From positions 105,200-169,199 of the forward strand of contig NZ_BJDF01000004.1 in the NCBI RefSeq assembly GCF_005404815.1: a DNA stretch of 64,000 nt, in the 5' to 3' direction. Positions within the stretch are counted from its first letter, which is position 1. Each line of letters begins with the position of its first letter. The notes below the pieces were generated by a model that saw only the letters and a program-made list of their open reading frames with translations, was not told the DNA's origin and did not search any database. The translations under genes were made by a program, and so were the position numbers. Source of the stretch: Companilactobacillus huachuanensis. GTDB lineage: Bacteria; Bacillota; Bacilli; Lactobacillales; Lactobacillaceae. Shown here one piece after another: positions 49,385-57,918 of this stretch.

Positions 49385-49689
49385 ATAAAGGCTGAGAGGT
49401 GAAAAGGTGATATAAACAGTGCTCTGATAGTCCTAAATTAAATTTATTTAAATAGCAAAAGATAACGAAAAGATAACAATTAGACATTCGTATTATAAAA
49501 AAACTAGTTGGAAGAACTGAGAGTATTCATTTGCAGCGAAAGTGGCGTTATTGCTTCAGCAATTACACCACCGGGCGCGTTGAAAACTCGAGGTTTTTTG
49601 CGAGGCTCGAGACCGCACTTTGGCTCGGGCCGTTCCGCGCAGCAATTGAATACTCTCAGCTCTGGAAACGGCATACTTTCAACCCTCAG
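49385..49689 (+). mobile_element. Cloverleaf element, subfamily A, full length, with 8-bp target duplication
   Basis: 305 bp from ATAAAGGCTGAGAG to CTTTCAACCCTCAG, flanked by direct repeats ATATTTAA (49377-49384 and 49690-49697). Closing stem and arms 1 and 3 are intact; arm 2 is shortened (GTTGAAAACTCGAGG...GCGAGG). It lies about 90 bp upstream of the promoter of RNA copy B. Confidence 0.94.
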
Positions 49690-49780
49690 ATATTTAACAA
49701 ATAACTGCTTTTTTATAAAAATCGTGTCATATTTATAAAAAATATTTTTTCTATTATGAAATGACATGTTTAAACATATA

Positions 49781-50124
49781 TGGTATATTATTACTTGTGA
49801 AAGGGGTAAAGATATAATCAAACAATTCCTTCTTTTAATTCTTAATGAAGGTTGCGATACATCCTCATATCGTTACCAATAAAGTTTACTTGCATTCGGA
49901 AATAAAATTGCCCCCTCAATCAATTTTACTTCCCACCCTCAAATGCATATCCCTTAAAATAATTTACTTTGAATGCTTTCATTAATTAGCGAATCCCTCT
50001 CTCTATTTGATAAATATGGAAACCTCACAAGCGTTCATATCTTACCCCTGACACTACTGGTAATGCCGTTACATATATGGTAAAAAACAAGCCTGTCCTC
50101 CTCAGACAAGCTTGTTTTTTTTGT
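49781..50124 (+). ncRNA. Candidate non-coding RNA gene, copy B
   Basis: Paralogue of the unit at 48684. Conserved: extended -10 (TGGTATATT at 49781-49789), the hairpin GGTTGCGATA...TATCGTTACC, long identical blocks such as ATAATTTACTTTGAATGCTT and CTTACCCCTGACACTACTGG, and a terminator (ACAAGC..GTC / GAC..GCTTGT then eight T at 50086-50122). The inner terminator stem differs from copy A but stays paired. The ATG of the small frame in copy A is ATA here. Homology extends upstream of the promoter to about 49735. Confidence 0.6.
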
Positions 50125-50189
50125 TCGAATAAATTTGTATATACCATTTCAAGTTGGACGTCTCCGAGCTAGTTTAGTTTTATTAGTTA

Positions 50190-50356
50190 CTAAAGGCTGA
50201 AAAGCAAGAAATTAATATAGCTATTGTTCTTCCAAGCTTAGAGCTAATTCTTCTAGATAAGCGGAAGTCTTCATTTTATTCCCATCATTAAAAAAAATTG
50301 AGCTGAATCACGCTAAAAAAGTAAAGATACTTAGGTGTGATACAGCTCATTTTATT
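50190..50356 (+). repeat. Chimeric element: left half of a cloverleaf element plus a different hairpin
   Basis: CTAAAGGCTGAAAAG and a typical left half run to about 50292, but instead of the cloverleaf there is a single hairpin (TGAGCTGAATCAC / GTGTGATACAGCTCA) flanked by A- and T-rich sequence, which could act as a terminator in either direction. A complete copy begins 7 bp later. Confidence 0.6.
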
Positions 50357-50363
50357 TTAATAT

Positions 50364-50674
50364 CTAAAGATTGAAAGATGAGAAAAATGTAACCAGTGTT
50401 GTTAAAGGCGTGGAGTCAATTTATAGATAATCAGAAATATTCGTTTTATTGTTCCTGTTATTAAAGAAATAAATTAGTTGGAAGAGCTGAGAGTATTCAT
50501 TTGCCGCGAAAGTGGCGCTATTGCTTCAGCAATTACACCACCGGGCGTGTTGAAGACTCGCGGGTTTTGCGAGGCTTCAAACAACCGAGGCTCGAGACCG
50601 CTTTCTGGCTCGAGCCGTTCCGCGCAGCAATTGAATACTCTCAGCTCTGGAAACGGCATACTTTCAACCTTTAG
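50364..50674 (+). mobile_element. Cloverleaf element, subfamily A, full length, with 7-bp duplication
   Basis: 311 bp from CTAAAGATTGAAAG to CTTTCAACCTTTAG; flanks TTAATAT (50357-50363 and 50675-50681). All three arms are present; a 4-bp AACA insertion follows arm 2. Sits about 40 bp downstream of the stop codon of the FMN-reductase/PAS gene. Confidence 0.92.
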
Positions 50675-50714
50675 TTAATATTTAATGATCGACACAAACG
50701 CTTTAAAATTAATT

Positions 50715-51968
50715 TTAGTGTTTTGAAGCACTTGATGTTGTATCTATTTTTACTTCTGGCTTAGCAATTTTTTGTAATGTATCTGATGCACCAGTTGTAG
50801 TGTCAACTTCGGGGTTCTCTGAAGCACCTGTAATTGCATCTACTCTGGCATTAGGATCATTAACTAATTTTTGACCAGTTTCTCTGAGATACTCATCAAC
50901 AATTGGTTTAATATCAACCGCCCATTCGTTGACCCCTTTATAATTCCCAGCTTCATCGTGCATAGCCTTGTAATAGTGCACGACGTGAGTTTTTTCATCA
51001 TTACCGGGAACTGGCATTGAAACTAAATCTGTCTTGCCCGTTCTCAAAGTATTTATAACTTGCTTGACGTGTTTGAGGACGCTTGAAATTTGTGGGTGAA
51101 CTTTATCTAGAGCATCACCAACTTGAGCAGGTGTGCGTTTGGCCAGCATCTTCTCAGTTGGCAGGAAATCGTTGTAATAAATAAATTGATTATTCTCATC
51201 AACGTATGTCAATTCAATTGGAATAGTTTTTAGGAAATAATTCAGTTGATCAACTGTCAGCAATCCGCTATCTAGCTTGACATAACTGTCACCCTCAACA
51301 GCATTAACTTTCTTAGCAGCTTGATCCAACCAATCGTCAGCATTCATATCAACGCCCTGAACAGTTGTATCAGTACCATTCTTGGCACTCAAGTCTTCTT
51401 CTTCATAATCTGTTGTTTGGCCGATCATATTAATGACTTTGGCGAAACGGATGAAATTTTGAAGAGTTGATTGTAGAAAATCAACAGTTCTTTGATCCTT
51501 AAGGTCACCATTTTCGTCAAAGGCATTCTTTACGTCACCCAATAAAAATTCATTTCCAGGAAGGACAATGGCATTAACACCTGGTGCTTCGAGAATTTGT
51601 CTCAAATGTAATTGAGCTCTGGATGAGCCTTGAGTGTGATACGAAGCACCAACAATCATGACTGGTTTGGCATCAAATGGATGAACTTCATACGAAAGCC
51701 ATTCAATCACATTCTTCAATGCCGCTGGTACCGTGTGATTATGTTCTGGAGTGGCGATGATCACACCGTCAGCACCTTCGATTTTTTTACATAAGTTTTG
51801 AATAGCAGCACAATTTGTTTGGTCGTCGTCTTGGTTAAATACTGGCACATCATTAATATCCAGCACCTCAATATCAACTAGACCTTCAAAACGTTTAGCA
51901 ATAAATTTTAGTAATGTTCGGTTGTATGATTGATCAGCAATTGATCCTGCAATACCAACTAATTTCAT
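50715..51968 (-). CDS. NADPH-dependent FMN reductase fused to a PAS domain and a tail with flavinylation motifs
   Basis: 417 residues. Residues 1-180 form a flavodoxin-like FMN_red domain ([52 protein letters not shown]). Residues about 240-365 resemble the PAS domain of DUF438 proteins ([23 protein letters not shown]...[30 protein letters not shown]). The last 45 residues carry DAITGAS (377-383), DTTTGAS (389-395) and a degenerate DTTSSAS (409-415), the motif that ApbE modifies with FMN. The layout resembles the HcrA-type partner of lactobacillar hydroxycinnamate reductase. AGGAGG precedes the ATG at 51968. Clustered with a second FMN reductase, apbE and a flavinylated reductase. Confidence 0.82.
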   Translation of the reverse strand: MKLVGIAGSIADQSYNRTLLKFIAKRFEGLVDIEVLDINDVPVFNQDDDQTNCAAIQNLCKKIEGADGVIIATPEHNHTVPAALKNVIEWLSYEVHPFDAKPVMIVGASYHTQGSSRAQLHLRQILEAPGVNAIVLPGNEFLLGDVKNAFDENGDLKDQRTVDFLQSTLQNFIRFAKVINMIGQTTDYEEEDLSAKNGTDTTVQGVDMNADDWLDQAAKKVNAVEGDSYVKLDSGLLTVDQLNYFLKTIPIELTYVDENNQFIYYNDFLPTEKMLAKRTPAQVGDALDKVHPQISSVLKHVKQVINTLRTGKTDLVSMPVPGNDEKTHVVHYYKAMHDEAGNYKGVNEWAVDIKPIVDEYLRETGQKLVNDPNARVDAITGASENPEVDTTTGASDTLQKIAKPEVKIDTTSSASKH

Positions 51969-51978
51969 GTTAATCCTC

Positions 51979-52587
51979 CTAATCCTTATCCCATGAAAAT
52001 TGCTCTGCCTTATGCTTATTAACAACATTGGCATTGTTCAATTGTTTGGAAATATTAACAAATTGGACGAAATCTTTAAAGAGGCCATCCAATTGTTTAA
52101 CCTCGTTAGGATCCTTTAAGTTTTCATCTTCATCAAACGCTTGTAATGAATGTCCCAACAAGAATTCTGAACTTGGCATAATACGAGCTTTCAATTCTGG
52201 TGAATCCAAAATTTGTCTTAATTGTGACTGAGCACGTGAGGATCCAAGTGATCCATAAGAAGCACCGGTAATCATCACTGGCTTGTCAACAAATGGATGG
52301 ATTCCGTACGACAACCATGCCAAGGCACTTGTTAAAGCAGCGGTGATCGAGTGGTCATATTCAGGTGTAGCAATAATAACACCATCGGCTGCTTCGATCT
52401 TTGTAGCGATATCCTTAGCCTCTTGAGGTACGAATCTGTCGGCACTCTTCTTGAAAATAGGCAAACCCTTAATTTCAACTAATTCAATTTCAGCTTGATT
52501 TTGAAAATGTTTTTGCATGTATTGCAATAATTCGCGATTAGTTGATTTGTTAGAATTGGATCCAACAATAGCAACAAATTTATTCAT
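51979..52587 (-). CDS. NADPH-dependent FMN reductase
   Basis: 202 residues, a single FMN_red domain ([79 protein letters not shown]). It is paralogous to the N-terminal half of the next gene, 10 bp downstream, suggesting duplication. Start at 52587 chosen for the GGGATGA site upstream. It may supply reduced FMN to the flavinylated partners in this cluster. Confidence 0.88.
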   Translation of the reverse strand: MNKFVAIVGSNSNKSTNRELLQYMQKHFQNQAEIELVEIKGLPIFKKSADRFVPQEAKDIATKIEAADGVIIATPEYDHSITAALTSALAWLSYGIHPFVDKPVMITGASYGSLGSSRAQSQLRQILDSPELKARIMPSSEFLLGHSLQAFDEDENLKDPNEVKQLDGLFKDFVQFVNISKQLNNANVVNKHKAEQFSWDKD

Positions 52588-52650
52588 ATAATTAATCATC
52601 CCATTTACGTTTGGTACTAGTTAAATATCCATCCTATTTTAAATTCTAAA

Positions 52651-52972
52651 CTGAAGGTTGAAAGGCGAGAATTTAATCTAACCATTATTACAGGCTTAGA
52701 ACTAATTTATTTAAATAAGCAGAAGTCTTTATTTTACTGTCCCGCTATAAAAAATAAATTAGTTGGAAGAGCTGAGAGTATTCATTTGCAGCGAAAGTGG
52801 CGTTATTGCTTCAGCAATTACACCACCGGGCGCGTTGAAGACTCGCGGGTTTTGCGAGTCTTCAACCGAGGCTCAAGACCGCTTTCTGGCTCGGTCCGTC
52901 CCGCGCAGCAATTGAATACTCTCAGCTCTGGAAACGGCACGGCATACTTACTTATACTTTCAACCTTTAGAT
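52651..52972 (+). mobile_element. Cloverleaf element, subfamily A, full length, with 8-bp target duplication
   Basis: 322 bp from CTGAAGGTTGAAAG to CTTTCAACCTTTAG; flanks ATTCTAAA (52643-52650 and 52973-52980). Closing stem and all arms are present; arm 2 is perfect here (GAAGACTCGC/GCGAGTCTTC). Inserted between apbE and the FMN reductase, both transcribed leftward. Confidence 0.95.
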
Positions 52973-53082
52973 TCTAAAATAAAATTGCTGCGAATATTTG
53001 TGATAATTGTTAACTGGCACCATACGTATCCATTTATATTTTGTGTCTCGGTAATTGTAAATTTTTTCACGATAGAAATCAA

Positions 53083-54012
53083 TTACATCAAAGTGAATTT
53101 CTCTTGTAGGCCACTTGTTTCAACAGCTTGTAAATCTTTAGTAATGAAAACTGCTTCAATACCTGGCTGAGCTTCAATCAAGGCCTTTCCTTGCTTGATT
53201 CCTTGATAGAAACCAATGGTAGACCAAATTTCACCATCAATTGATTTATCACTGATTATCGTTACGCTGGCCAAATTATTTTTGATTGGATAGCCCGTTT
53301 TAGAGTCGAACATATGATGATATTCGTGACCATCAATAATTAACTTACGCTCATAAATACCTGAGGTTCCAATAGATTTAGCAACGGTTTTTACAGCACC
53401 TAGTGAAACATCTCTTGGCTTAATTGGATTTTGGACTCCAACTGTCCACAGTTTATCAGCATGTTGACTTGGTCCTACTAATAACACGTTGCCACCAAGA
53501 TCAATAATGCCTGTTTTAACGCCACGCCCCAACCATAATTGCTTAATTTGGTCAGCAATATACCCTTTGGCAATGCCGCCTAAATCAATTTCCATACCTT
53601 TGTCCAGTAAGAAAACAGTCTTTTTCTCATCATCCAGTTGAATATGTTCAGGATCAATAATCTTCAGTCTTTCTTTGATGTCGGCATCACTGGGTCTATT
53701 AGCACCTTTGAACCCAATTTTCCAAAGTTTCACTAAGGGTCCGATGGCAACATTGAATCCCAAGTGTTTACGACTGACCAAAACGGCACGTTTAATCAAG
53801 CCATAAGTATCTTCCGGTACCGCTACAGCTTTAATTCCAGCATTATGATTTATCGACATTACTTCTGATTTTTCTCGATTAACGGTTAGCTTATCTTCAA
53901 AACGTTGAATCATTTCATAACCAGCATCCAAATCTTTTTCATCAGCAGGTTCAGCAACTGACAAATTGATCACTGTTCCTAAGGCGTAATAATTCTTATT
54001 GATTAAACTCAT
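53083..54012 (-). CDS. apbE: FAD:protein FMN transferase
   Basis: 309 residues. ApbE attaches FMN through a phosphoester to Thr or Ser in D-x-x-[ST]-G-A-[ST] motifs. Signature parts: ALGTVINLSV, NVAIGPLVKLWKIGF, MEIDLGGIAKGYIADQIKQLW, GIIDLGGNVLLVG and HHMFDSKTGYP. No signal peptide or lipobox, so this form works in the cytoplasm. Likely substrates are next door: the reductase starting at 54166 (motif DTVSGAS) and the tail of the FMN-reductase/PAS protein. Divergent from the reductase gene. Confidence 0.95.
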   Translation of the reverse strand: MSLINKNYYALGTVINLSVAEPADEKDLDAGYEMIQRFEDKLTVNREKSEVMSINHNAGIKAVAVPEDTYGLIKRAVLVSRKHLGFNVAIGPLVKLWKIGFKGANRPSDADIKERLKIIDPEHIQLDDEKKTVFLLDKGMEIDLGGIAKGYIADQIKQLWLGRGVKTGIIDLGGNVLLVGPSQHADKLWTVGVQNPIKPRDVSLGAVKTVAKSIGTSGIYERKLIIDGHEYHHMFDSKTGYPIKNNLASVTIISDKSIDGEIWSTIGFYQGIKQGKALIEAQPGIEAVFITKDLQAVETSGLQEKFTLM

Positions 54013-54096
54013 AAATATTCCTCAATTCATTTTAAAAATATTTTATTATCGTGAATATTCCCTATCATAGTCTTTTATGTCGTTTTCGACAAAAGG

Positions 54097-54119
54097 AACT
54101 TGTTCACAAGTTTTATAAT
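54097..54119 (+). promoter_or_regulatory. Operator-like dyad and -10 ahead of the flavin reductase
   Basis: AACTTGTTCACAAGTT (54097-54112) is a perfect inverted repeat with a two-base centre, directly upstream of TATAAT (54114-54119). There is no good -35 at the right distance, so an activator is possible; a repressor site overlapping the spacer is equally possible. A second small dyad GTCGTTTTCGAC lies at 54079-54090. Confidence 0.55.
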
Positions 54120-54165
54120 TAGAGTTATATTTATCGTATCATTAAGAGGAAATGGAGTGAATGAT

Positions 54166-55992
54166 ATGTTTGATAATTCAAATTTAAAATGGGACGCAAC
54201 ATATGATGTCGTCGTTCTTGGTTTCGGTGGCGCTGGTGCTTCTGCTGCCAGATTTGCGGCTGATAATGGTGCCAAAGTTTTAATTACAGATTCAGCTCCC
54301 GAAGGTCATGAAGGTGGCAATACTCGTTACGCTGGGCAAGTTATTTCTACTGGTGCTAACCTAGATGACTTGCGCAAGTATTACCAGGACCTGGCTTTTC
54401 CTTTGTCATACGATAAGGATTTAATGGAAACTTACATCCAAGGTTTATATCGTATTCCTGATTATTTGGAAAATTATCTAGGTGTTAAACCATTTATTAT
54501 GAGAGATCATCCCGAATCCCCTGTTTCAAAGGCCTTACACTTTATGGCTCATGAATATCCCGAATTCCGTGGCCAAGCAACTCATGATTTGGTCGCCATG
54601 CATGAAGGTGTCGCTGATTCTGCTCTCTGGAAAAACTTGCGTCAACAAGTCTTAGATCGTGCCGATAAAATTGATGTTTTATACAGCACACCAGCTGAAC
54701 ACTTGATTCAAAGTCCTACTACTAAGGCAATTGTTGGTGTTCAAATTAAGCGTGATGGCAAGGACTTGAATGTCAGAGCCAAAAACGGTGTCGTTATGGC
54801 AACTGGTGGTTTTGAAAACAATCCTCAAATGGTCGAAACCTACCTTGGAGAAACAAGCTTGAACCCAATCGGCTCACTTTATAACAAGGGTATCGGTGTC
54901 AAAATGGCCAGTGAAGTCGGTGCTAAACTTTATAATATGGACAATTACGAAGCCTACGGTATTTTCCATGGTTTGACCCCTAAGCCTGCTAAAGGTCAAC
55001 GCTCACAATTCCTACCATTCGACTGGCCTGCTTTCCACCAAGGTAGCTTAATTGTTGTCGGTGATGATGGCACACGTTACTTCGATGAAAATGAAATTCA
55101 CAGACATGGTCACATCAATAATCATGGTAACTGGAGAATTCTATTAGCTCCACGTCATCCATACGTTGTCTTTGACCAAAAGAAGTATGACGAATTGACA
55201 AGTGATAAAAACGCTCCATATCCAGAATTCATGGACTCCGTTGTTAAAGCTGATGATATTGAAAGTCTTGCAGAAGTTATGAACGTTGATGTTGCTAAGC
55301 TAACCGGCACGATCAAAGACTTCAATCACTTCGCTGACGTCCAACGTGATTACGCATACAACCGTGACCCTGAAACCTTGACAGCCTTCGATAATGGCCC
55401 ATATTATGCACTTGCCATGGTACAAGGTCTCTTGAATACCCAAGGTGGTCCCGTTCACACTTCAAAAGCTGAAGTAGTTGATGGTGACGACGTTGTTATT
55501 CCTCATCTCTACGCTATTGGTGAACTAGGAAGTTTGATGGGACGCCAATATAACGGTGGTAGTAACTTGGCCGAAAACTTAATTTTTGGTAAGATTGCTG
55601 GTGAAAACGCCGCCAAAGCTAAAGATGAAATCAAAGTTGACGAACCAAAGCTTGACGCTGAATCATCTGCTAGCGTTCACGAATCAGGCCTAGGATCTGA
55701 CGTTGTTGACGAACACTACGAAACAAAAGACAATCAATATATCGGAAAATCAACCGCTGGTATGGGTAACGAAATCGTTGTCCGCGTCACAGCCGACAGT
55801 AAAGACGATATTCAAAACATCGAAGTTTTGAAACAAAGCGAGTCCGACGATTACGGTCTCAAAGCTGTTAAAGAATTACCTAAAGAAATTGTTGCTAAGA
55901 ATTCAGTCAATGTTGATACCGTTTCAGGCGCATCTGCTTCAAGCAAAGCTATTAAAGAAGCCGTTGCCAACGCATTGAATCAAGTTAAATAG
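54166..55992 (+). CDS. Flavinylated FAD-dependent fumarate/urocanate/hydroxycinnamate reductase-like protein
   Basis: 608 residues. Residues 10-500 form the FAD_binding_2 fold (YDVVVLGFGGAGASAARFAADNGAKVLI, HEGGNTRYAGQVI, VMATGGFENNPQM, YAIGELGSLMGRQYNGGSNLAENLIFGKIAG). The C-terminal 80 residues are an FMN_bind domain with the flavinylation motif DTVSGAS (584-590). No signal peptide: a soluble cytoplasmic enzyme. The GRQYNGGSNLAEN segment departs from classical fumarate reductases and recalls hydroxycinnamate reductase HcrB, so the acceptor could be fumarate, urocanate or a cinnamic acid. GGAG lies about 10 nt before the ATG at 54166. Neighbouring FMN reductases could pass electrons from NAD(P)H. 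Confidence 0.88.
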   Translation: MFDNSNLKWDATYDVVVLGFGGAGASAARFAADNGAKVLITDSAPEGHEGGNTRYAGQVISTGANLDDLRKYYQDLAFPLSYDKDLMETYIQGLYRIPDYLENYLGVKPFIMRDHPESPVSKALHFMAHEYPEFRGQATHDLVAMHEGVADSALWKNLRQQVLDRADKIDVLYSTPAEHLIQSPTTKAIVGVQIKRDGKDLNVRAKNGVVMATGGFENNPQMVETYLGETSLNPIGSLYNKGIGVKMASEVGAKLYNMDNYEAYGIFHGLTPKPAKGQRSQFLPFDWPAFHQGSLIVVGDDGTRYFDENEIHRHGHINNHGNWRILLAPRHPYVVFDQKKYDELTSDKNAPYPEFMDSVVKADDIESLAEVMNVDVAKLTGTIKDFNHFADVQRDYAYNRDPETLTAFDNGPYYALAMVQGLLNTQGGPVHTSKAEVVDGDDVVIPHLYAIGELGSLMGRQYNGGSNLAENLIFGKIAGENAAKAKDEIKVDEPKLDAESSASVHESGLGSDVVDEHYETKDNQYIGKSTAGMGNEIVVRVTADSKDDIQNIEVLKQSESDDYGLKAVKELPKEIVAKNSVNVDTVSGASASSKAIKEAVANALNQVK

Positions 55993-56073
55993 TATTTATA
56001 ATTGGTAACTGCCATTTCCAGAACTACAATGCCAATAGCTATATTAATTTTTGCCTTTTAATCTTCAATTATT

Positions 56074-56115
56074 AAAAAGGAAGCCACTTTTCATTTAGAA
56101 AAATGGCTTCCTTTT
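56074..56115 (+). terminator. Terminator after the flavin reductase
   Basis: AAAAGGAAGCCA and TGGCTTCCTTTT pair around an inner TTTTC/GAAAA stem, 80 bp after the stop. Confidence 0.9.
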
Positions 56116-56140
56116 GCTTTCTCTATTATTTTATATTCTC

Positions 56141-56451
56141 TTAAGATTGAAAAAAAGTGATATAAATATTACTGTGACAGGCCTAGAGCTAATTTACTTA
56201 AATAATTTGAAGCCTTAGTTTTATTGTTCCTGCCAAAAAATAAACTAGTTGGAAGAGCTGAGAGTATTCATTTGCAGCGAAAGTGGCGTTATTGCTTCAA
56301 CAATTACACCACCGGGCGAGTTGAAGACTCGCGGGTTTTGCGAGGCTTCAACCGAGGTTCGAGACCGCTCCTTGGCTCGGGCCGTTCCGCGCAGCAATTG
56401 AATACTCTCAGATCTGGAAACGGCATACTTAACTAAACCTTCAACCTTTTA
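56141..56451 (+). mobile_element. Cloverleaf element, subfamily A, full length, with 8-bp target duplication
   Basis: About 311 bp; ends TTAAGATTGAA and TTCAACCTTTTA; flanks ATATTCTC (56133-56140 and 56452-56459). All arms are present. The right duplication touches the stop codon of the quinone-reductase-like gene at 56459. Confidence 0.9.
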
Positions 56452-56458
56452 ATATTCT

Positions 56459-57460
56459 CTAAAAACTAATAACAACTTTTCCCTTTGGGTGTCCAGTAGC
56501 AACATAATTTAGAGCTTCGTTAATATCGGCTAATTTAAATTCCGTTGGATCAACCGCCGGTTTGATTTGATTAGTTTCAACAATTTGGGTGATCTTTTTT
56601 AATTGTTCCCCATCACTCCTGACAAAAATAAAGCGATAATCAACATCTGATTTTCTAGCTTGCTTATCAATGGGGCTACCAGCAATCGAGAATAAAGTCG
56701 TCTTCAAGAATGATAAATGACGATTCTTCGCAAATTGACGATTGGGACCCATTATCAATGACAGTACTCTTCCTCGTGGTTTCAAAATTTGTAACTCATG
56801 GTCAAATTCCTTTTTACCGATCGTATCAATAACATAATCGATATCTTTCAAATGTTCCCAATAATTCTCTTTACGATAATCGAAATATTGATCAACACCC
56901 ATCTCTAATGAGGATTGTTTGGAACGGGCGTTACCACTGACCATGACTTTCAAACCAAGTTGTTTAGCAATTGGAATTGCCATTTGACCAAACGAACCAG
57001 AGCCACCAGGAATCATGACACTTTGTCCAGACTGTGCTTGCAACTCTTCAGTCACCCCTTGGTAGGCCGTTAATCCAGTCAAAGGAACAGCAGCACTGTG
57101 AACAAAATCCAAATTTTTAGGTTTCAAAGCTATGGCTCGATAATCAACTGCAACATATTCCGCAAAGGCACCAATTTTGGTTAATGGTAATCGAGAATAT
57201 ACTTCGTCACCGATATTAAAGTTATCCACATTTTTACCAACAGACTCAATAACACCTGATAATTCATTGCCCATTGTTAAAGGCATTTTGTAATCTTGAA
57301 TCAGTTTGACACTCCCGGTACCAATCAACATTTCTAAAGGATTGACCGCTGCCACTTTAACTTTAACCAAAACTTCATTTTTATTAGGCGTTGGAATAGC
57401 AATATCTTTAACAACTAACTTAAAATTCTTATCATATTTCATTAATTGAGCCGCTTGCAT
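56459..57460 (-). CDS. Zinc-free MDR-family NADPH:quinone oxidoreductase-like protein
   Basis: 333 residues of the medium-chain dehydrogenase/reductase superfamily. GroES-like N-terminal domain (MQAAQLMKYDKNFKLVVKDI, MGNELSGVIESVGKNVDNFNIGDEV) and Rossmann domain with the NADPH loop GGSGSFGQMAIPIAKQLGLKV. The catalytic-zinc Cys/His set of alcohol dehydrogenases is absent, so it belongs to the quinone-reductase/enoyl-reductase branch. GAGGAG precedes the ATG. The TetR gene 460 bp away is transcribed divergently and operator-like dyads lie in between. Confidence 0.85.
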   Translation of the reverse strand: MQAAQLMKYDKNFKLVVKDIAIPTPNKNEVLVKVKVAAVNPLEMLIGTGSVKLIQDYKMPLTMGNELSGVIESVGKNVDNFNIGDEVYSRLPLTKIGAFAEYVAVDYRAIALKPKNLDFVHSAAVPLTGLTAYQGVTEELQAQSGQSVMIPGGSGSFGQMAIPIAKQLGLKVMVSGNARSKQSSLEMGVDQYFDYRKENYWEHLKDIDYVIDTIGKKEFDHELQILKPRGRVLSLIMGPNRQFAKNRHLSFLKTTLFSIAGSPIDKQARKSDVDYRFIFVRSDGEQLKKITQIVETNQIKPAVDPTEFKLADINEALNYVATGHPKGKVVISF

Positions 57461-57485
57461 TTAAAATTCTCCTCTTAAACTCATT

Positions 57486-57559
57486 AAGTAACTTTTCTAT
57501 CATTTTGTAACCAAAGAAATTTTAACTTTTTTAGTTACAAAAATCAAATAAAGTTACTT
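57486..57559. promoter_or_regulatory. Nested perfect dyads, probable TetR operators
   Basis: Outer pair AAGTAACTTT (57486-57495) and AAAGTTACTT (57550-57559), inner pair TTTTGTAAC (57503-57511) and GTTACAAAA (57534-57542): four GTAAC half-sites with two-fold symmetry, 25 bp upstream of the MDR gene. A divergent TetR gene makes it the likely ligand. Confidence 0.65.
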
Positions 57560-57585
57560 GTGATACTTTTATGTTAGAATAAAAT

Positions 57586-57885
57586 CAAAGATTAAGAGAG
57601 TATAATTTGATGCAACTTCTACTGTGATAATCCTAGAATTAATTTATCTAATGACCGAAAGGATTATCCATTCATAAGAAATATATTAGTTGGAAGAGCT
57701 GAGCGTATTCATTTGCGGCGAAAGTGGCGTTATTGCTTCAGCAATTACACCACCGGGCGCGTTGAAGACTCGCGGTTTTTGCGAGGCTTCAACCGAGGTT
57801 CGAGACCGCTTTCTGGCTCGGGCCGTTCCGCGCAGCATATGAATACGCTCGGCTCTGGAAACGGCATACTTTAATAAACCTTCAG
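57586..57885 (+). repeat. Cloverleaf element, subfamily A, left end eroded
   Basis: The structured half is complete (closing stem GAGCTGAGCGTATTCATTTGC with a compensating GAATACGCTCGGCTC; arms 1-3 intact). The stem change AGAG to AGCG is matched on the other strand (CGCT), a paired substitution. Left half weakly recognisable from 57586; right end ACCTTCAG. Inserted between the operator region and the TetR gene. Confidence 0.82.
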
Positions 57886-57918
57886 ATTAAAAAATCTACA
57901 AAGGAGTCTCTGTTAAAT

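Noticed and set aside
50478..50678. Short ORFs in cloverleaf repeats encoding recurrent peptides (MEELRVFIC..., MQRKWRYCFSNYTTG..., MNTLSSSN)
   Set aside because: They occur on both strands of every copy, have no consistent start or ribosome site, break in subfamilies B-E, and are explained by the conserved stem-loop sequence.
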